Positions 18,031 to 29,236 of a DNA stretch of 64,000 nucleotides are shown here, in pieces. The translations under genes and the position numbers were made by a program. The notes beneath the pieces are model-generated. The model worked only from the letters and a program-made list of their open reading frames with translations, searched no databases and was not told the origin of the DNA. The DNA lies in the NCBI RefSeq assembly GCF_964186625.1, contig NZ_OZ075108.1, forward strand, positions 1,302,001-1,366,000, in the 5' to 3' direction. The stretch comes from Asticcacaulis sp. MM231. Lineage in GTDB: Bacteria; Pseudomonadota; Alphaproteobacteria; Caulobacterales; Caulobacteraceae. Positions within the stretch are counted from its first letter, which is position 1, and every line of letters starts with the position of its first letter.

Positions 18031-19704
18031 TTAAGCGGCGCGCAGGCGGCCGACAAAGCTCATCACTTCGGTTTGCAGGTCTTCCGAGCGGTGTTCGAGA
18101 TCGGAGGACAGGCCGAGCAAGGCTTGCGCCGCTTCGCCGGTCTGCTGGGCGGCATCGCCCACGCCGGTCATGTGGCCGGTCACTTCGCGGGTGCCGTCAG
18201 CCGCACGGTTGGTGTTGCTGGCGATTTCCTGCGTGGCGTAGCCCTGTTGCTCGACCGAGGCGGCGATAGCGGTGGTCAGGCCGCCAATCTGTTCGATCGT
18301 CCGGACGATGGTGTCGATGCTCGACACCGTTTCGGTGGTGGCCGACTGGATTTCACCGATCTTGCTGCGGATCTCATCGGTGGCCTTGGCAGTTTGCTGG
18401 GCCAGTTGCTTGACCTCGGAGGCGACGACCGCGAAGCCCTTGCCGGCGTCACCGGCACGCGCCGACTCGATGGTGGCGTTGAGCGCCAGCAGGTTGGTCT
18501 GGGCGGCGATGGCCTGGATCAGGTTGATGACCTCGCCGATCTGCTGGGCGGCGGTGCTCAGGGTCTGGATGGCGGCCTCGGTCTTGGCGGCTTCGTCCAC
18601 GGCCAGTTGCGTGACCTGCGATGTGCGGGTCACCTGCTCGTTGATTTCGTTGACGCTGGCCGAGAGTTCCTCGGTGGCGGCCGCGACGCTCTGGACGTTG
18701 TTGGCGGCCTCGATGGCGGCGGTATTGACGGAGTTGACGCGGGCGGAGGCTTCGTCGGCGTTATGGCTCAGGCCTCTGGCCAATTCAGCCACGGTGCGCG
18801 AGGAAACGGCGAAGCGCTTGGCCAGGTCGCCCATGCTCTGTTCGAACTCTGAGGCGATGCGGTTGCGTTCATTGCGCATATTGTCGGCGATGCGCATGTC
18901 TTCTTCCTGCTGGTGCGCCTTGAGCACCTCACCTTCGGCGGCACGGTCGCGCAGGGTACGGATCGAGCGCCACAGGGACGACACCTCGTCCTTGCCTTTG
19001 GCATCGGGCACCTGCGTATCGTAGGCGCCTTCGGAGATCAGCATGACGCTTTCGGCGACATGATTGAGCGGGCGCGAGATCGACTTGATAGCGACCCACA
19101 AGGAGGCGGCGATCAGGGCAATGATGCCGGTGGCGGCGATCAGGAGGAATTGCCACACGCGGGTGTTCTTATAGTCTTCCATCTCGGATTTGGAGACTTC
19201 GAGATTGGCCTTGATATGCTTGACCATGGCGTCGATCGTGGCCTGGAAGGCCTTGCGGTTCGCCCGGTTGGGCTCGTTGTTGCCCTGTTCGCTGGCGGCT
19301 TCCGGCGATACTTCACGGCCCAGACGCGCGGTTTCGCGGCGAATCTTGATGAACTCGTTTGCCTTGCCCTCGACAGCGGCGAATTCCGGCAGTTCACCCG
19401 GCGCCAGCCCGGCCTTCCATTCGGTCATCAGCTCGCTGATGTCACCAAGTTGTTTGTCAATACCGTCAGCATATTTGGTCGCTTCCTTGGTATCCTTGGC
19501 CATGTAGACGCCACGCGATTCCATGACCGCTGCGGTGACCAGGCGGTTCAGGTGTTCACCGCGATAGGCGTTGTCCTGCGCCTTGTCGGCGGTTTGCAGC
19601 ATCTTATTGTAATCATTGATCGTCATCAGGCCCAGCCCGGTGACGGCTGCGGCCATGATAGCAAAGCAAGCGACGAGAGCGAGAATACGCGCCTTAATGG
19701 TCAT
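18031..19704 (-). CDS. Methyl-accepting chemotaxis protein
   Basis: A 557-residue chemoreceptor. TM1 is at residues 7-28, followed by a periplasmic four-helix-bundle-type sensor of about 160 residues. TM2 lies near 185-208, then a HAMP region ([15 protein letters not shown]) and a long coiled signalling domain. The conserved tip reads [27 protein letters not shown], given here in parts as [13 protein letters not shown] and [11 protein letters not shown], and contacts CheA and CheW. Methylation helices flank it. No CheR-binding pentapeptide is seen at the end (VGRLRAA). The ligand is unknown. It is monocistronic, with its own terminator, beside polysaccharide genes. Confidence 0.93.
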   Translation of the reverse strand: MTIKARILALVACFAIMAAAVTGLGLMTINDYNKMLQTADKAQDNAYRGEHLNRLVTAAVMESRGVYMAKDTKEATKYADGIDKQLGDISELMTEWKAGLAPGELPEFAAVEGKANEFIKIRRETARLGREVSPEAASEQGNNEPNRANRKAFQATIDAMVKHIKANLEVSKSEMEDYKNTRVWQFLLIAATGIIALIAASLWVAIKSISRPLNHVAESVMLISEGAYDTQVPDAKGKDEVSSLWRSIRTLRDRAAEGEVLKAHQQEEDMRIADNMRNERNRIASEFEQSMGDLAKRFAVSSRTVAELARGLSHNADEASARVNSVNTAAIEAANNVQSVAAATEELSASVNEINEQVTRTSQVTQLAVDEAAKTEAAIQTLSTAAQQIGEVINLIQAIAAQTNLLALNATIESARAGDAGKGFAVVASEVKQLAQQTAKATDEIRSKIGEIQSATTETVSSIDTIVRTIEQIGGLTTAIAASVEQQGYATQEIASNTNRAADGTREVTGHMTGVGDAAQQTGEAAQALLGLSSDLEHRSEDLQTEVMSFVGRLRAA

Positions 19705-19929
19705 GTGGTACTCCGATACTTATCCATCTGATAATAAACAGGTTTTACTCTTGTTCGGTTAACGGACTGTAAGCATCCTGTAAAAAGACTGACGGATGGG
19801 TTGCGCGGGGTAAAATATCGCCATGGATCAGGAGCTTGCCTCATATCAAAGGCGGTTGGGGTGTCGTTTAAGCCTTGTCAAACGACGCAAAGCTTCGCAC
19901 AAAGGCACCACAAATTGAGGAGCCCTGCC

Positions 19930-21038
<1,109 letters not shown>

Positions 21039-21039
<1 letters not shown>

Positions 21040-21278
21040 TGGAAATAACCTCGGATTCCGTCTACTACATCTGTAGCTTGTGTGAAGCGGGCATTTTAAA
21101 ATCTCAAATAGAGCAATCTGCGGCTATTAGTTTTGTACGTCTTTCTGAGTATGAAGATTTTGTAGAGGATCGAAATATCGAGGTTATTATTTATGCTCAT
21201 TCTGATTGCCTTCCGGACACTATGAAAGCAAAGGTTGGTCGTCAGTTATTGTATTGTGAGCCAATTATTGAAATCTAA
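21039..21278 (+). CDS. Hypothetical protein, 79 residues, low GC
   Basis: I do not recognise this protein. It starts with an ATG overlapping the frmA stop as TGATG, so it could be translated by coupling. It is acidic, with four cysteines (CSLC near the start, a DC pair and YC near the end) and short hydrophobic strands. The reading frame is clearly lower in GC than frmA and fghA on either side, which suggests transfer into the formaldehyde operon. Related small proteins are seen as immunity or regulatory genes, but nothing in the sequence shows that here. Confidence 0.5.
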
Positions 21279-21388
21279 GTATTCGTCTTTATCAGAAATT
21301 ATGATTCCAGCCTGAAAAGCGTCTGAAAACCCTATCCCGTCCCTGTCATGATCCGCTTCGTTCTGAGGCTAACATAGCAGGGATTGGG

Positions 21389-22252
21389 ATGTATTCAGTG
21401 GACTTCGTCGCTCAGCATCGTCTCTACGACGGCATTCTCTATTTTATCCGCCATGACAGTCCCGCCACGCAGACGCCGATGAGCGTCAGCGTGTTTGTGC
21501 CCGATGTGGCGGAAAAGCGCACGGACGCGCCTTTCGCCACGCTCTACTGGCTGTCGGGCCTGACGTGCAACGCCAGCAACTTTACCGAAAAAGCCGGCGC
21601 CTATCGCAAGGCCGCCGAACTGGGGCTTGTCATCGTGGCGCCCGATACCAGCCCGCGCGGTGCGGTCGCCGCCGATGACAACACCGGCGAACTGGGGCAG
21701 GGCGCCGGCTTCTATGTCGACGCCACGCAAGCGCCGTGGAAGCCGAACTACCAGATGGAAACCTATATCACCCATGATCTGATCGAGGCGATCGAGGCCA
21801 ATTTCCCGTCCGACCCCAAGCGACGCGGCATCTTCGGTCACTCCATGGGCGGGCATGGCGCGCTCACCCTCGCCATGAACCATCCGCATCTCTACAGGTC
21901 GGTTTCGGCCTTTTCCCCGATTGCCTCGAGCAGCCGCGCGCCGTGGGGGCAAAAGGCGCTGGCCGCCTATCTGGGGCAGGATCATACGGCCTGGGAGCCT
22001 TATGACGCCGCCCTCCTGCTATCGCAAGGCAAGGGCCTGCCGTTCGATACGATCCTGATCGATCAGGGGCTGAGTGATCCTTATCTCGAAACGCAACTGA
22101 TGCCGGACCTGCTCGAACAGGCGGCCGCCACGGCGGGTCAGAAGCTGATGATGCGCTATCATGAGGGCTATGATCACAGCTACTACTTCATCCAGAGCTT
22201 TATCGACGACCATATCGCCTTCCACGCCGAGCGGTTGGCATATACAAAGTAA
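21389..22252 (+). CDS. fghA: S-formylglutathione hydrolase
   Basis: A 287-residue esterase D-type alpha/beta hydrolase. The nucleophile is Ser152 in FGHSMGGHGA; the Asp is in DQGLSDPY and the His in GYDHSYYF. WLSGLTCNASNF near residue 55-65 and PDTSPRG are family signatures. It hydrolyses S-formylglutathione to formate and glutathione, the step after FrmA. A frmA-small ORF-fghA order suggests co-transcription, although a 110-base AT-rich gap precedes it. Confidence 0.94.
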   Translation: MYSVDFVAQHRLYDGILYFIRHDSPATQTPMSVSVFVPDVAEKRTDAPFATLYWLSGLTCNASNFTEKAGAYRKAAELGLVIVAPDTSPRGAVAADDNTGELGQGAGFYVDATQAPWKPNYQMETYITHDLIEAIEANFPSDPKRRGIFGHSMGGHGALTLAMNHPHLYRSVSAFSPIASSSRAPWGQKALAAYLGQDHTAWEPYDAALLLSQGKGLPFDTILIDQGLSDPYLETQLMPDLLEQAAATAGQKLMMRYHEGYDHSYYFIQSFIDDHIAFHAERLAYTK

Positions 22253-22405
22253 TGTCGAATTTAATTATAGTGAAGAAGACGATGAAGCTGATTTATCTGC
22301 CGAGGGCAAATTAAATTAGTTTTTTTGGGAGCAATCGCGCAGTTTGCCACGATCCTGATAGCCCCAATCTATCCCCGCCCTTATTTCCCGGTGCATTCTA
22401 TCCGG

Positions 22406-23020
22406 ATGGCTTTGGATGACCGCACAGCACAGGAACAGCTTTCACCCGAGGAACGGCGCGGGCTTTTGCGCGCCTTTGCCGACCGGATGCTGTTAAAAAT
22501 CACCGCCATGGATGATCCCGAAGACATGCCGGGCGTCGAGCGCGCCGTGCGCGTGGCCGCCGTGATCGAGCGTCTCTACAGCCGCTGCGACCGCGCCGAG
22601 CGCCACGCCCCCGATCCGCGCAAGATCGAAGCCGAACGCGCCACCCACGAGATCGAGGCCATCAAGGCTCGCGTGTCGCTGGCGAACACGCTGGAATGGG
22701 GCGAAAAGCGCCGCCGCGATCTCGGCCAATGGTGGGATGCCGCCCAAAACGCCACAACGACAATCCCTCAGGATCACAACCGCCCTGTTAAACCGATACA
22801 GAAAGTGGCCGAAACACCGGCGCCGCAGATCGCTGTCGTTCAGGAAGCCCCGGCGGGGATCCTGGGTGACGCCGCCGAAGCGGCATCGGTTACGTCCAAA
22901 GTGACCTATGTCGACTATACTGACGGTATCGAAGCGGCGCGGGCGGATCTGGCCTTGCAAAGGCGCACGGCGGCAAAATCAGCGCAAGCTTCGCGCCCGC
23001 CGTTTCGGGGACCGCCCTGA
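22406..23020 (+). CDS. Hypothetical cytosolic protein, 204 residues
   Basis: I do not recognise a named family. The first two thirds are helical and charged, with repeated Glu-Arg rich stretches (MPGVERAVRVAAVIERLYSR and KIEAERATHEIEAIKARV, each part of a probable coiled segment). The last third is Pro/Ala rich and probably disordered, ending RPPFRGPP. Similar small proteins in Caulobacterales are annotated only as hypothetical. The start MALDDRT is chosen for the loss of sensible coding sequence upstream; the ribosome binding site is weak. Confidence 0.6.
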   Translation: MALDDRTAQEQLSPEERRGLLRAFADRMLLKITAMDDPEDMPGVERAVRVAAVIERLYSRCDRAERHAPDPRKIEAERATHEIEAIKARVSLANTLEWGEKRRRDLGQWWDAAQNATTTIPQDHNRPVKPIQKVAETPAPQIAVVQEAPAGILGDAAEAASVTSKVTYVDYTDGIEAARADLALQRRTAAKSAQASRPPFRGPP

Positions 23021-23038
23021 TCGTAAAATTTGAGCCAC

Positions 23039-23172
23039 GGATAAGGCACGGATTTTAGGGCTTAACCGCCAAAAGCGGTTCACCTGGCGACGGGGGAATG
23101 ACGGCTTTGCCGTCGGTCACGGAGAGTGGCTGGCCTTGCCCTTAGGCCTTACTCTGAATCCGTGCCTTATCC
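23039..23172. repeat. 134-bp element with perfect 16-bp inverted ends
   Basis: GGATAAGGCACGGATT at the left is exactly the reverse complement of AATCCGTGCCTTATCC at the right. Between them are two small hairpins, AACCGC-caaaa-GCGGTT and GACGGC-ttt-GCCGTC. It fills the gap between two plus-strand genes and encodes nothing visible. It may be a MITE-like or intergenic repeat element, or a large folded transcript. Confidence 0.6.
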
Positions 23173-23253
23173 GGGGTAAAATCTTGCCTTTCATCACGCA
23201 GATGTCAGGGCGTTTGCATTGCACCGCAACTGCAATGCCGTTAACGTTCAAGC

Positions 23254-24573
23254 GTGGCCGCACAAGGCTTCGTCTGGATTCTTCCCCTCATGTTGCTCTT
23301 TGCCGGTGCCGTCGTCCTGCTCCTTGTGGTGCTGAACGGCATCTTCTCCATGTCCGAACTGGCCGTGGTGTCCTCCAGGCGCAACAAGTTGCAGAGCCGT
23401 GCCGAACGCGGTGACAAGGGCGCCGCCGAAGCGCTCAAGCTGTCGAACGATCCCAATCGCTTCCTGTCGGCCGTGCAGGTGGGCATCACTCTGATCGGTA
23501 TTCTGGCCGGCGCCTATGGTCAGGCCACGGTGGCGGGCGAACTCGACAAGCTGATCAACCCCATCCCGCTGCTGGCGCCCTATTCCGAAGTGATCTCCAC
23601 CGGCGTCGTCGTCGTTATCCTGACCTATCTGTCACTGATCATCGGCGAACTGGTGCCCAAGCGGCTGGCCATGCTGTTCCCCGAACGCATCGCCAGCGTG
23701 GTGGCGCGGCCGCTGCACCTGCTATCCGTGGCGCTGGGGCCCTTCGTGACGCTGCTCACCGGCTCGACCTCGCTGGTGCTGAGGCTGCTCGGCATCCGCG
23801 ATCAAAGCGGCGAGGCGATCACGCAGGAAGAGGTCGAATTGACCCTGGCCGAAGGCATGGGCGCCGGCCTGATCGAGCCCGGTGAGAAGCAGATGATGAC
23901 CGAGATCATGCGCCTGGGCGACCGCACCGTGCGCGTGGCCATGACGCCGCGCACCGAGGTCTACCGCGTGTCGCTCGATGATAACGCGGCCGCCATCTCC
24001 CGCCAGATCCGCGACTGTCCCTATTCGCGCTTCGTGGTGACGCGCGGGCAGGATATGGAGGAACCTGTGGGTGTGGCGCACAAGCGCGATATCGCCGATG
24101 CGCTGCTGGGCGGCCATGTCCTCGATCTGACGGTGCTGGTGCAGGAGCCGATCTTCATTCCGCTCACCACCTCGCTGTTGCAGGCGCTGGAGCTTTTCAA
24201 GGAATTGCCCCTGCATATGGCCTTCGTCGTCAATGAGTATGGCGGCTTTGAGGGTGTGCTGACCCCGACCGACCTGCTGGAAATGATCGCCGGTGATCTG
24301 AACGAGGCCCACGACGACGAACGCCTGATGATTGTGCGGCGTGAAGACGGTTCCTTCCTGGTCGATGGCCGCGCCGATCTGGTCGAATTGGGTGATGTCG
24401 TCGGCGAGGATTTCGAGATCGGCCCGGGCTATCATACGGTGGCGGGACTGATCCTGCACAAGCTGGCGCGCTTCCCCAAGGAAGGCGAGATCGTCACACT
24501 CGGTCGTTTCAAGGTCGAGATTGTCGATATGGACGAACGCCGGATTGACAAGCTTTTGTTCCATAACCCTTAA
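23254..24573 (+). CDS. HlyC/CorC family membrane protein (CNNM/DUF21 plus CBS)
   Basis: A 439-residue protein with an N-terminal DUF21/CNNM membrane domain of about four segments (LLLVVLNGIFSMSELAVVSSRR opens it, in parts NGIFSMSELAV). A paired CBS domain occupies about 215-345 (AMTPRTEVYRV, AFVVNEYGGFEGVLTPTDLLE, cited as VNEYGGFEG), and a CorC_HlyC domain ends the protein. By family it is linked to Mg or Co efflux rather than hemolysis. The start is GTG; an ATG 36 bases later is possible but would trim the first membrane segment. It is the last intact chromosomal gene before the island. Confidence 0.88.
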   Translation: MAAQGFVWILPLMLLFAGAVVLLLVVLNGIFSMSELAVVSSRRNKLQSRAERGDKGAAEALKLSNDPNRFLSAVQVGITLIGILAGAYGQATVAGELDKLINPIPLLAPYSEVISTGVVVVILTYLSLIIGELVPKRLAMLFPERIASVVARPLHLLSVALGPFVTLLTGSTSLVLRLLGIRDQSGEAITQEEVELTLAEGMGAGLIEPGEKQMMTEIMRLGDRTVRVAMTPRTEVYRVSLDDNAAAISRQIRDCPYSRFVVTRGQDMEEPVGVAHKRDIADALLGGHVLDLTVLVQEPIFIPLTTSLLQALELFKELPLHMAFVVNEYGGFEGVLTPTDLLEMIAGDLNEAHDDERLMIVRREDGSFLVDGRADLVELGDVVGEDFEIGPGYHTVAGLILHKLARFPKEGEIVTLGRFKVEIVDMDERRIDKLLFHNP

Positions 24574-25187
24574 AGGGAGGGGGATCGCTTTGCTGGGGTG
24601 GGATACTAAAGCGCGCGTATACGGGCGAACGGGGGTGAGCAACTGTGAACGTCACAGCCTTAAATACATCAGATTTTAAAGGATTTTTCAAACATTTACG
24701 CACATTCGTGAACGTGCTCCTGGTGCCCCCGGTCGGGAAGCAACATCAAGAATAACCATCTGAAATCTGATGATGAGTGCTTGGTGGATATTTGGAGATG
24801 CCCCCGCCTATGCCCCAAACAATTTTGGACTCGAAGTTTTTATACTTTTAATTCAAATGTGAATGTTGTCAAGTGAAAATGGATTACTATGGACATGCGC
24901 GGATGGGAAGCATTTTCTGATGCCCGAGCCTGATGCTGGGCAATTGGGTCTGGGGTAGTAAATTTCGCTAGAATTGAGATCTTGGACTGAATTAACCGAA
25001 CGATGCCGGATGACGAGACTTCGGAAATCCGCCCAAGCCGCGAAACCTAGGGTCGGTTAAACCTCCGAGAACGGAAACCACTTCGCAGAGACTGCGTACT
25101 CCGGCCAATTCGTTAAAGCAGGACGCCAAGGACAAGCTAATTTGAAAGCGGGTATTGGCATTAAAACAAAAAATGGTAGGTTCGCGC
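24574..25187. other. Gene-free DNA at the left island boundary
   Basis: The first 147 bases are chromosomal sequence once downstream of tRNA-Leu, ending in the att core. The remaining 450 are AT-richer island DNA without any convincing reading frame. It includes several short direct repeats of CTGATG type. The hsdR promoter must lie here, but I cannot identify convincing -35 and -10 boxes. Confidence 0.6.
24721..24736. repeat. Left attachment site core (attL)
   Basis: TGGTGCCCCCGGTCGG matches the last 16 bases of the tRNA-Leu gene at the other end of the island, CCA included. The rest of the tRNA is absent here, as expected of the displaced copy created by integration. Confidence 0.85.
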
Positions 25188-28100
25188 ATGGGTGGAACTC
25201 TGACTTCAGTAAATTTTGATTTCTTGCAGGTGCATGAGGCTAGGCTTGTAGCGTTGGGGGCACTGTCTGAACGCTATTTTCGGGAAGATCCAGCAACCGC
25301 AATATTCAAGTTGCGGCAATTTGCCGAACTAATGGCAAAATTGATTGCTGCGCGACATGCTCAATACAAGGGCGCGCGGGAAACCTTCGAGGAAACGCTC
25401 CGCCGGCTAACTTATGACAGCATAATTCCCAAAGAGGCTGCTGACATTTTTCACGCTTTGCGGCGTCTCGGCAACGTGGCTGCGCACGAAAATAAAGGCG
25501 GCTATACCGAAGCGCTAAGCGCTCTCAAATTCGCAAGGCAATTAGCGATCTGGTATCATCGCGTCTATTCGCGCGATCTGAGTTTTGATCCCGGACCATT
25601 TGTTCCGCCGCCCCCGCCTGTTGACGCTTCGGAGCCTTTCAAGGCCGAAATAGAGGCGTTGCGCGCAAAGGTAGCCGAAACTCAAGACGCGGCCGCCCGG
25701 GCGCATCAGCGCGCTGAAGACGAAGCAAAAGCTCGTGAAACGGTAGAGGACCGTCTGAAGCGCGAAGCGGCCGAACGGGAACAATGGCAGCTTTTGGCGG
25801 AAGAAAGCGAGGCGCAAAAACTGGCCTTAGCTGATCAGCTACAGGCTATTCAAACGGCGGCCGAGCACGCAACGCCCGTAGAGCGAGCCGAACGCCTCGA
25901 CGCTATTAACCGCAGCGAACAAGCTGCATCGCGCATTGAGCTAGATGAAGCGGCCACCCGCGAACTCATTGATCAGCAACTAGCCCTACGAGGCTGGGAA
26001 GCTGACACAAAAAGCATACGTTATAGTCAAGGTGTCAGGCCTGCAAAGGGACGCAACTTGGCGATTGCCGAATGGCCGACTCAAAGCGGTCCTGCGGATT
26101 ATGCCTTATTCGTCGGCACAAGCCTGTTGGGAATTGTTGAGGCTAAACGCCAAAGTCGCAATGTGTCAGCCTCGATAGATCAAGCGGAACGATATTCCAA
26201 AGGCATTAAGAGCGGTCATGACTTTGTCGGCGTAGAGGGCTTGGCAGATGGCCACCACGTTCCGTTCGTATTTGCCACTAATGGTCGCGCCTTTCTTCGC
26301 CAAATTCAGACGGCGAGTGGCATTTGGTTTCGTGATACCCGCCGCACCGCCAATCATCGGCGGGCTCTACCTGATTGGCCGACACCGGAAGGCTTGGTTG
26401 GTTGGCTAGATATCGAGCAGGACAAGGCTGATGCCGAACTGAAATCCATGCCGTTCGATTTTGGCTTTCCCCTGCGCCCCTATCAGGAAGGCGCCATTCG
26501 TGCGGTTGAAGCCGGTTTGGCGGCTGGTCGCCGTGAGATGCTCGTGGCCATGGCAACGGGAACCGGTAAAACTAAGCTGGCTATAGCCATGCTGTACCGA
26601 CTGCTAACGGCCAAGCGGTTCAAGCGAATTTGCTTTGTAGTGGATCGCAGTGCATTGGGAACGCAGACTGAGGGTGAGTTTTCAACCACTAAGGTTGTGT
26701 CTGGAAAGACCTTTGCCGACATATACGGCCTGAAGGGCTTGGAGGATACAACCCCGGAGCTTGAGACCAAGGTGCATATTTGCACGATACAGGGCCTTGT
26801 GAAGCGGGTTCTGTACGCCGGCGATCCGGCCAACACCCCCGCCGTCGATCAATATGACCTCATGGTCATTGACGAATGTCACAGGGGTTATCTGCTAGAC
26901 CGTGAAATGTCGAATGAAGAACTGAGTTTCCGTAGCCAGGACGACTATATCTCCAAGTACCGACGAGTTCCTGGATTATTTTGATGCGGTCAAGATCGGA
27001 CTCACCGCGACACCCGCTCTTCACACCACCGAGATATTTGGGGAGCCGGTTTATCGCTATTCCTATCGTGAAGCTGTCGTGGATGGTTTCTTGATCGACC
27101 ACGAGCCACCTATCCGTATTGAAACCGCATTGACCCGTGCCGGAATCACCTTTGAGAGGGGCGAAGAGCTTGAGGTCATAAATACGAAAACAGGCGAGGT
27201 GGATTTAATCAATGCACCGGATGAATTTCATTTCGCTGTCGAAAAGTTCAACCGTCAGGTCATTACGGAATCCTTTAATCGCGTCGTTGCCGAAGAGCTT
27301 ACCAACCATATCGATCCCGCGTTGCCCGGAAAAACCCTAATTTTTGCGGTCACCGACGCACATGCGGATATTGTTGTCCGCCTTCTCAAAGAGGCTTTTG
27401 CCGAAGCCTATGGCGAAATTGACGATGCCGCCGTTCGCAAGATTACGGGTAGCGTGGACCGGGTGAAAGACTTGATCCGTTCGTTCAGAAACGACACCAA
27501 CCCGAAAATCGCGGTGACGGTCGAACTGCTGACTACCGGCATTGATGTGCCGTCGATAACAAACCTGGTTTTCCTGCGCCGCGTGAACAGCCGCATTCTC
27601 TATGAACAAATGATCGGGCGCGCAACCCGTAAGTGTGATGAGATTGGCAAAGAGGTATTCAGGATCTTTGATCCGGTTGACCTGTATCCGCACCTACAGG
27701 ATTTGACGGACATGCGGCCTATCGTGGTCAATCCGGCGATCAGCTTTGACCAGCTTGTCCGAGAATATTTGTCCGTAGATACCGACCTTGAGCGCGACAC
27801 CATTCGCGACCAGCTAATCGTCAAGCTTCGTCGACGTCTGTCTCGGCTGCCAGATGAAGCCCGTGAGCGCTTTGAGGCCGAAACCGGAGAAACGCCTGAG
27901 CGCACTCTTGAAAGGCTTCAACAGGCAGACCCAGTGATACTTCGGCAATGGTTGCGGGATAACCCGGCGGTTGGACCAGTGCTCGATTGGCAGTCAGAGG
28001 GAGACAACCCGCGCTATGTGCCAATATCTAATCACGAAGACGAATTGGTGTCTGTTACGCGCGGTTATGGCGCTTCAGAAAGGCCGGAAGATTACCTCGA

Positions 28101-28584
28101 TACATTCTCGACTTTTGTTCGCGACAATCTCAACACCATTGCCGCGCTGAAACTGGTGGTGCAGCGCCCGCGTGACTTGACGCGCGCTGATCTCAAAGAG
28201 TTGCGGATGGCGCTGGACCGAAGCGGCTTTTCGGAGACCAATCTTAAGCGCGCGTGGGCCGACAGCAAAAACGAAGATATCGCAGCCTCCATTATCGGGT
28301 TTGTTCGCCAGGCGGCCTTAGGCGACCCGCTCATTCCCTATGAAGATCGTGTGCGTGCTGCCATGCGGCGCATCATGTCGTCAAAGACCTGGACAGAGCC
28401 GCAAAAGCGTTGGCTGACGCGCATCGGTGAACAAGTCGCCAAAGAGATTGTCGTGGATAGCGAAGCATTGGATAAGGAGCCCTTCGTGAGGGACGGCGGC
28501 TTCAATCGTATGAACAAGGTTTTTAATGGCGAGATTGCAAACATCCTTGCGCTGATCAATGAAGAACTTTGGGCGGTAGCATAG
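25188..28584 (+). pseudogene. hsdR: Type I restriction enzyme R subunit, frameshifted
   Basis: The translocase/nuclease subunit of a type I system, about 1,130 residues if repaired. It has an N-terminal DUF4145-like region, a coiled coil near 160-250, a PD-(D/E)XK nuclease ending GIVEAKRQ, Walker A ATGTGKTKLAIA and motif II IDECHRGY. Then one extra C at 26970/26971 throws the frame off after SKYRRV. The next frame resumes with LDYFDAVKIGLTATP (motif III) and runs through helicase motif VI (EQMIGRATR) to an EcoEI-type C-terminal domain. Split between helicase motifs, neither half should work alone. The EcoEI-type end suggests a type IB system. GGTAGG precedes the chosen ATG; sequencing error cannot be excluded. 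Confidence 0.85.
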
Positions 28585-28597
28585 GGGCGAGTGACGA

Positions 28598-29236
28598 ATG
28601 AATACAGGCTTGGCAGTAATAGAGGCGCGATGGTGGTCTGACGGAAACCATAGCGTGAAAAATTTATTTGAAAGTGTATGCGGTCTTGCTACCGACAACC
28701 CTTTTTCATTTAGATATGATATGTTTTGTGATGCCGTTTCACTGAGAATAAATATTGAAAATATCGTCCGAAAGGGAGGTTTTAACTCAATATATTTGGC
28801 TGCCCATGGTGATGAAAATAGTCTGCAAGGAAGTGTTGGGCACGACATTTCACGTACAGTTCTAAGAAATACAATTCGCATTGCAAATACCAGCAACGTC
28901 ATCACTGGTTTGTATTTTGGCAGTTGTTTAATATGCAATGAAAATAATGCGCGGTTCCTTTTCGATCCAGTCAACGGGATTGGTGTGAATTGGATCGCGG
29001 GTTATTCAAAAAGTGTCGATTGGGTGGTTTCATCCTGCGTTGATATGATTTTTTGGTCATATTTCATCAAAGAAAGGGGGGTGAATCAAAGAAGGAGAAG
29101 GGGAAAGATAAGCGATTTGCAAATAGCAATTTTAGCATCGTCCGAGATGAAACGGCTGATGCCTACGGTATTTAATGAGTTGGGTTTTAATATGTACTAC
29201 CTTGATAACGGGCAGAGCCTTACGGAGGTTTGGTAA
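28598..29236 (+). CDS. Predicted caspase-like (His/Cys) protein within the hsd operon
   Basis: A 212-residue low-GC gene set between hsdR (13-base gap) and hsdM (start immediately after its stop). The pattern of clan CD proteases is visible: strand IYLAAHGDE with His70, then a strand LYFGSC with Cys110, 40 residues later, and a downstream WIAGYSKSVDW segment like the structural strand of caspase and CHAT domains. I recall uncharacterised bacterial families (perhaps DUF6642) with this HG...GSC...GY..VDW pattern, but cannot confirm. There is no signal peptide or membrane segment. The C-terminus is basic (RRRRGK) then helical. A protease effector linked to the restriction system is an inference; a non-catalytic partner is the alternative. 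Confidence 0.6.
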   Translation: MNTGLAVIEARWWSDGNHSVKNLFESVCGLATDNPFSFRYDMFCDAVSLRINIENIVRKGGFNSIYLAAHGDENSLQGSVGHDISRTVLRNTIRIANTSNVITGLYFGSCLICNENNARFLFDPVNGIGVNWIAGYSKSVDWVVSSCVDMIFWSYFIKERGVNQRRRRGKISDLQIAILASSEMKRLMPTVFNELGFNMYYLDNGQSLTEVW

